DNA of 53,160 bases from contig NZ_CP134607.1 of NCBI RefSeq assembly GCF_031844685.1, positions 1-53,160 of the forward strand, written 5' to 3'. The position numbers and the translations under genes were made by a program. A model generated the notes under the pieces. That model ran no database searches, was not told the DNA's origin, and saw only the letters and a list, made by a program, of their open reading frames with translations. Numbering within the stretch: the first letter of the stretch is position 1; the number at the start of each line of letters is the position of its first letter. Source of the stretch: Streptomyces sp. ITFR-21. GTDB taxonomy: Bacteria > Actinomycetota > Actinomycetes > Streptomycetales > Streptomycetaceae. Below, piece after piece: positions 49,665 through 53,160 of the stretch.

Positions 49665-50141
49665 TTACCCAGGCTCTGGTCTCGGTGCGGGTCCCGCAGT
49701 GCGGAGGCCGTGTTCGATGAGGCCGGGTTGGTCGATGGTGCCGGTGTAGCGCAGGGCCGCGCCGACGGACAGGCCGAACAGGTCGCAGATGCGGCGGGGG
49801 TCGCCACCGGTGGCCTCGGCTTCATGGAGGAGGCGGTCTTCGCGGAGCCGGCTGGTGGGCATGCCGAGCACGTCGTTGATCCAGACGTGGCTGACCGGTT
49901 CCACGCCGCAGCCTGTGGTCTGGGAGAGGAACAGGTGGGTGTTGGCGGTGCGGGGCCAGCGGTGGTTTCGGTAGTCCAGGTAGGCAGCCAGGCGGGTACG
50001 CACGGGGTCGGCGAGTAGGACCGTTCGGTTCGGCAGGAACAGGCGGCCGGGTCCGGCACCCAGGAGCCGGCCCGGTAGCTCTCGGGTGTTGAGGAACATC
50101 GGAACGAAAACCGGCGCTAAGCCCTCTCGGACCCTGATTGG
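49665..50141 (-). pseudogene. Truncated tyrosine-recombinase-like fragment
   Basis: A reading frame of about 145 residues (from ATG 50099; the frame is open to 50231) resembles the C-terminal part of phage-type integrase or transposon recombinase proteins: RTVLLADPVRTRLAAYLDYR, RTANTHLFLSQTTG, and DRLLHEAEATGGDPRRICDL, then FGLSVGAALRYTG. The N-terminal domain and most catalytic residues are missing. The left-hand breakpoint coincides with a short sequence (GAGGAACATCGG) that recurs nearby, so it is a decayed fragment of a mobile element. Confidence 0.6.
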
Positions 50142-50224
50142 GCGTTGAACTGGGAACGGGACACATCGGCAGGCGCGTAGGATCACCTCCCATTCCAAAT
50201 CGACCCCCGGGGAGGCATCGCGCG

Positions 50225-50449
50225 ATGGCATTGGTAGAAGGCGAGTACGAGTTCGAGTGCGACGAGTGCGACGGGGACGGGTCCGTACAAGTCATCTGGG
50301 CCGAGGTCGAGGATAGCGACGAGGTCGGGCCGGCCTGGGCCAAGTGCGAGGACTGCCGCGGCGAGGGCGTGGTGTGGGTGGACGAGAAGGTGGCGGCCGA
50401 GAAGATCCTGTACGGGCAGACACCGATCCGTACGCCTGCTGGCGCGTGA
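50225..50449 (+). CDS. Small DnaJ-type zinc finger protein
   Basis: A 74-residue protein starting at ATG 50225 with GGGGAGG upstream. Two C-x2-C-x-G-x-G knuckles (CDECDGDGSVQV and CEDCRGEGVVWV) match the DnaJ zinc-finger repeat, with 28 residues between. There is no J domain. The C-terminal region is short. It may act as a protein- or RNA-binding zinc module. It lies among mobile-element debris. Confidence 0.7.
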   Translation: MALVEGEYEFECDECDGDGSVQVIWAEVEDSDEVGPAWAKCEDCRGEGVVWVDEKVAAEKILYGQTPIRTPAGA

Positions 50450-50506
50450 AGGTCGGCTTCGGAGGGTTGAGGGAACATCGGAACCAAGACAGGCTCATAA
50501 CGGCCA

Positions 50507-50603
50507 TGCCGCAGATAACGGGGGCGCTTCACGCACTCCTAATCTGGTGTAGCTGCAGCTCACGGTGGCCGGTGCCGCAGATAACAGCGCATTATCTGCG
50601 GCA
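50507..50603. repeat. TGCCGCAGATAA repeats
   Basis: TGCCGCAGATAA occurs at 50507-50518 and 50573-50584, and as its complement at 50592-50603. The last two form a perfect 12-bp inverted repeat with a CAGCGCA spacer. Such elements resemble the ends or recombination sites of a transposon, in line with the recombinase fragment nearby. Confidence 0.7.
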
Positions 50604-50760
50604 GGGCGATCACGGAGCGTACAGACGCACGATCTTGCGCCGATGTTCCTCAACCCCCCTCTCCAGCAGCACCGCCGCATCGCGGCGCAGCGCCTCGCCC
50701 AGCGCCCTCGTGGTCGTTACGCACACCCAACGACACCCGCCCGGTCCGCGGCACGCCACC

Positions 50761-51048
50761 CCGGTTGCAACAACGGGAGCAGCAGCGTGCAGCACTGGTG
50801 TGCAGCAACCGCAGCAACCGGCGTGTGCTGCTCCGGTTGCTGCGGTTGCAGCACTGGTGTGCAGCAACCGCAGCAACCGGCGTGTGCTGCTCCGGTTGCT
50901 GCGGAGCTTTGGGACATGCCCACGGGCCAGGTGGCACAAGGGCGCTGCTCGTGCAGCACGCGGTTGCTGCACCCCCGTTTCCCGCCGGGGGGAACGATGC
51001 AACGCCCCGGTGCTGCGTGCCTGGTCACCGTGCAGCAACCGGAGCTCC
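50761..51048. repeat. GCAGCAAC/GTTGCTGC iteron-like cluster
   Basis: A 59-bp unit (50791-50849) is repeated in tandem at 50850-50908. Each unit contains GCAACCGCAGCAACCGG and the complementary arm CCGGTTGCTGC, and so forms a hairpin. Further copies of GTTGCTGC or GCAGCAAC lie at about 50962 and 51033. The arrangement looks like iterons or a partition/operator site. No gene is seen across 50604-51080. Confidence 0.7.
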
Positions 51049-51112
51049 TGGCGGCGGTGAAACCAGCCCGCTGCCTGCGAGTTTCCCGCCGGGGGGAACG
51101 ATGCAACGCCCC
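50977..51112. promoter_or_regulatory. Two GTTTCCC...GGGGAAC operator-like repeats
   Basis: A 32-bp segment starting GTTTCCCGCCGGGGGGAAC is repeated at 50977-51008 and 51081-51112. It resembles the three palindromes upstream of the winged-helix operon (52072-52191), so the same protein may bind both sides. Confidence 0.65.
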
Positions 51113-51114
51113 CT

Positions 51115-51183
51115 CCGCCTCGCGGGCATGGCAACGGCGCCGCACCTCGGGAGTGCGGCGCCGTTGCCATGCCCGCGAGGCGG
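51115..51183. terminator. Perfect 31-bp stem-loop terminator
   Basis: Positions 51115-51145 are complementary without mismatch to 51153-51183 around a CTCGGGA loop. It starts just before the stop of the winged-helix gene (51185, minus strand) and is the strongest hairpin in the window. Confidence 0.9.
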
Positions 51184-51184
51184 G

Positions 51185-51574
51185 TCAGCGGTGGCCGTGC
51201 AGCTGGTGGACGACCGCGAGGGGCGCGTCGACGTCGTCGTGGCCGTCGGCGGGCTGCTGGACGGCCGGGCCGATCGCAGCGGGACCGAGACGGTAGAACT
51301 TCACGCCGACGGCCGTGTACGCGAGCTGGAGCCAGCCGTGCTCTGCGAGCCGGCCGATGCTGCGCGAGGCGCTGGTGGTGCTCAGGCCCACCGACTTGCC
51401 GATGTCGGTCGCAGTGCTGGGCACCGGCTCGCCCATCGGGACGGCGGTGGCGTAGAACCACAGCACCTTCACGTCCGCGCCCTGCTTGAGCTGCGAGCGC
51501 AGCAGCAGGGCATTGAGCTCGCCGGCCTCCATGAAGCGCGGCTCTTCGAGCTGCTCAGCGGCGGGCGACGTCAT
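51185..51574 (-). CDS. Winged-helix regulator (MarR-like)
   Basis: A 129-residue protein whose ATG at 51574 overlaps the stop of the upstream gene (ATGA). It contains a winged helix: LLLRSQLKQGADVKVLWFYA, then ATDIGKSVGLSTTSASRSIG (recognition helix) and HGWLQLAYTAVGVKFYRLG (wing). The C-terminal tail is histidine- and aspartate-rich. It is the second gene of a two-gene operon of winged-helix proteins, which probably autoregulates through the GGGGAA palindromes upstream. Confidence 0.75.
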   Translation of the reverse strand: MTSPAAEQLEEPRFMEAGELNALLLRSQLKQGADVKVLWFYATAVPMGEPVPSTATDIGKSVGLSTTSASRSIGRLAEHGWLQLAYTAVGVKFYRLGPAAIGPAVQQPADGHDDVDAPLAVVHQLHGHR

Positions 51575-52053
51575 GACGCGGCCTCCTCATTCATCTCAGG
51601 CGGGCACGGAACCACAGGGCGCGGAACCTTCTCGGCAGCCCTGCGCTGCCGCAGGGAGGACCCGTCGAAGGCGGCCCGGGCGTTGAGCTTGTAGAAGACC
51701 ACCCGGCCAACGGTCTCCGCCAGCACCAGGTAACCCCCGCGGTGAAGATTACCCACCGACTTGCCCACAGCATTCGCACGCAACTCCAGCTCAGCGGCGA
51801 TCTCGCGGAAACTCTGCCGCAGCGGCTGGTCACCCACGGGCGCGTTGAACAGGTAGTGGCCGTAGACCAGCTTGTCATTCTTCGTATACCCGCTGTCCTT
51901 CGCCCACAGCGCGGCGCCGTTGACCTTGCTTGCGTTCACGTGCCGGCCGCCACCGCTCCAGTCGTACGGCTCCTTGTCCTCATCGGCTCCGAGCAGCTCC
52001 AGCTGGACGTACTCGCCGGTGCTGGTGTTCACCGCTGGCCTGACCCGGCCCAT
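51571..52053 (-). CDS. Winged-helix DNA-binding protein
   Basis: A 160-residue protein starting at ATG 52053 with AGGAGCAGC upstream. The first part (GEYVQLELLGADEDKEPYDW, KVNGAALWAKDSGYTKNDKL) is a small alpha/beta region. Residues 80-125 form a winged helix (LRQSFREIAAELELRANAVG and NLHRGGYLVLAETVGRVVFY). Three perfect palindromes lie directly upstream. It probably represses its own operon and may also bind the iteron-like cluster on the far side. Confidence 0.75.
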   Translation of the reverse strand: MGRVRPAVNTSTGEYVQLELLGADEDKEPYDWSGGGRHVNASKVNGAALWAKDSGYTKNDKLVYGHYLFNAPVGDQPLRQSFREIAAELELRANAVGKSVGNLHRGGYLVLAETVGRVVFYKLNARAAFDGSSLRQRRAAEKVPRPVVPCPPEMNEEAAS

Positions 52054-52071
52054 GCTGCTCCTCACCTCGGG

Positions 52072-52191
52072 GTTTCCCCTCCAGGGGAACGATGTACGCG
52101 GGCCGACCGTAGCCCGCGGTTCCCCTCCAGGGGAACCCGACACGCCGAACCAGGGGCTCCTGACGCTCGATCATTTCCCCTACAGGGGAAA
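52072..52191 (-). promoter_or_regulatory. Three GGGGAA palindromic operators
   Basis: GTTTCCCCTCCAGGGGAAC (52072-52090), GTTCCCCTCCAGGGGAAC (52119-52136) and TTTCCCCTACAGGGGAAA (52174-52191) are near-identical palindromes spaced by about five helical turns, immediately upstream of the winged-helix operon. They are very likely the binding sites of one or both products. Confidence 0.85.
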
Positions 52192-52660
52192 GGTGCGTCC
52201 CAGAGTGACATTCGAATAGCCCGCATTGATACACCCCGACGCCATGACCAGCGGCGATGATCGTCCGCCTCTTGATCTCCATCAGGTACGCGCACCCGCG
52301 CGGGCCGGACCCCGTCGTGGCGGAGGCGGCTTCGCGTGCGGCTGTGCGGCCACCCTGCGGGCCGTGGACGGCGCCAGCGGTCCCTGAGTCTCGGGCGGTG
52401 CCGGTCGTGACGGACAAACGCCAGCAGCGGGGCCGGCCACCGTGGACGGTTCCGCCGCGCGGCCTGGCGGCCACACAGCTCCTGTACCTCCGTACGCTGA
52501 ATTCCGGCAGAAAGGACGAACGGGTTTCTGTTCTTCGGCTGAGGTAATTACCGGCCGCAGTAATGGGTTTCGCAAGCACATTTCCTCAGCGTGAATAGCG
52601 GGAATTCCGGCAGCGCGTCTATCAACGCGATCGGTGGATTCAGACGCCGCGATGCGCCCT
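52192..52660. other. Right subterminal region without clear gene
   Basis: Several frames are open on both strands, including one of about 100 residues on the minus strand from near 52590 and a short plus-strand frame at 52244-52390. None has a convincing ribosome binding site or recognisable domain. Unlike the left arm, no helicase gene follows the subterminal repeat. Confidence 0.45.
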
Positions 52661-52757
52661 GGGCGAGTGTGCTCCGGGGGTGGTGTCTGAGTCCAGAGGT
52701 TAGCGCAGTCGCCACGTTGACGCACCACGGATCAGCCCCCACAACCGGAACTGTCCG
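52661..52757. repeat. Right subterminal inverted repeat
   Basis: Reverse-complement copy of 422-518 with about 90 percent identity. The block around GTGTGCTCCGGGGGTGGTGT (52668-52687) matches the left arm exactly. Confidence 0.8.
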
Positions 52758-52862
52758 AAACCGATCCGCCCCTGCCCCCTGACCAGTCCCGACCCCCGCC
52801 GCACCCTGACCCGACCACACCCACCCCGGTCACCCTCACCGCCCCAACCCCCCACCACCCCC

Positions 52863-53160
52863 GGCCGGCCAACCGTGCCCACCCCTCCCCTCCTAGCCAG
52901 CCTGCTTGTTGCCCGCCCCGTACGGGCCGCGCCGAACGGCTGTTCCCGCACCGGTTGCGGGGCGCAACGCGCACCGCCAGGACCCGAGCGGAGCGAGGGG
53001 CCAAGGCCCGCCAGGAGGCGGGCGGAGCCCGCCGCATGGCGGGCCGTCAACCCTGGAGCGAAGCGGAGGGGTTGGCCCGGCTACGCCGGGCAGACCGCGC
53101 GGAGCGCGGTCACGCAGAGCGAAGCGAGGCGTCTCGCTTGCACATCGCGCAGCGATGTGG
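52863..53160. repeat. Right terminal inverted repeat and telomere
   Basis: Exact complement of 16-313. The outermost 15 bases seen at the left end (the first telomere palindrome) are missing, so the assembly stops slightly short of the true end. Confidence 0.95.

Noticed and set aside
50791..50908. Possible CRISPR array
   Set aside because: Only two units of 59 bp in direct contact, with no unique spacers and no cas genes.
52244..52390. 48-residue plus-strand ORF near the right end
   Set aside because: There is no ribosome binding site and the frame has no recognisable features.

Overview
The window looks like an essentially complete linear plasmid of a Streptomyces-type actinomycete. It is high in G+C, has GTG and TTG starts with GGAGG-like ribosome binding sites, and both ends carry the same roughly 300 bp terminal inverted repeat built from nested palindromes that begin with the archetypal telomere string CCCGCGGAGCGGG. 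The left end looks complete. The right end lacks the outermost 15 nt. A second, diverged inverted repeat of about 97 bp lies just inside each terminus. No terminal-protein (Tpg) or telomere-associated (Tap) gene was recognised, so end replication probably depends on the host chromosome.

Left arm (0.5-18.7 kb, accessory): a TtrA-like telomere helicase (558-3068); a replication-relaxation family protein (4120-5403); a DUF6233 protein; a probable defence block (7.5-13.5 kb) with a hypothetical helical protein, a PIN-domain ribonuclease with a 46-residue tandem repeat, and a Shedu-family nuclease with an AbiJ-like N-terminal domain; a racO/racP-like pair followed by an IS5-family transposase; and a two-gene operon (17047-18080) whose proteins share a 17-residue motif resembling bacterial amyloid-signalling (RHIM-like) motifs, one soluble and one membrane-anchored. 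This last pair is the best candidate for an undescribed two-component effector system.

Middle (18.7-40.4 kb, almost all minus strand): maintenance and transfer. It holds a MobF/TrwC-type relaxase domain protein, a ParA/ParB-like pair, then a long co-oriented actinobacterial plasmid-transfer block: Lsr2-tail protein, small zinc proteins, a RapZ-C protein, a frameshifted P-loop kinase, an FtsK/TraB-like DNA translocase with membrane partners, a DUF2637 (Spd-like) coiled-coil membrane protein, a WhiB regulator and a GHKL ATPase. The GTGAGCGC octamer occurs nine times in one orientation at 36.45-36.85 kb, and this is a candidate recognition site for the translocase. A sigma-70-like promoter at 41.05 kb probably drives this block through a leader of about 600 nt.

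Right part (41-53 kb): an antibiotic-biosynthesis-monooxygenase-fold protein with two XRE/TPR regulators, a replication module (winged-helix Rep plus DUF721/DciA-like protein, with two DnaA-box-like motifs upstream), a Schlafen/AlbA_2 protein, a decayed tyrosine-recombinase fragment, and a winged-helix operon with five related palindromic operators and a cluster of GCAGCAAC/GTTGCTGC repeats. The last ~0.5 kb before the right subterminal repeat holds no gene I can support.
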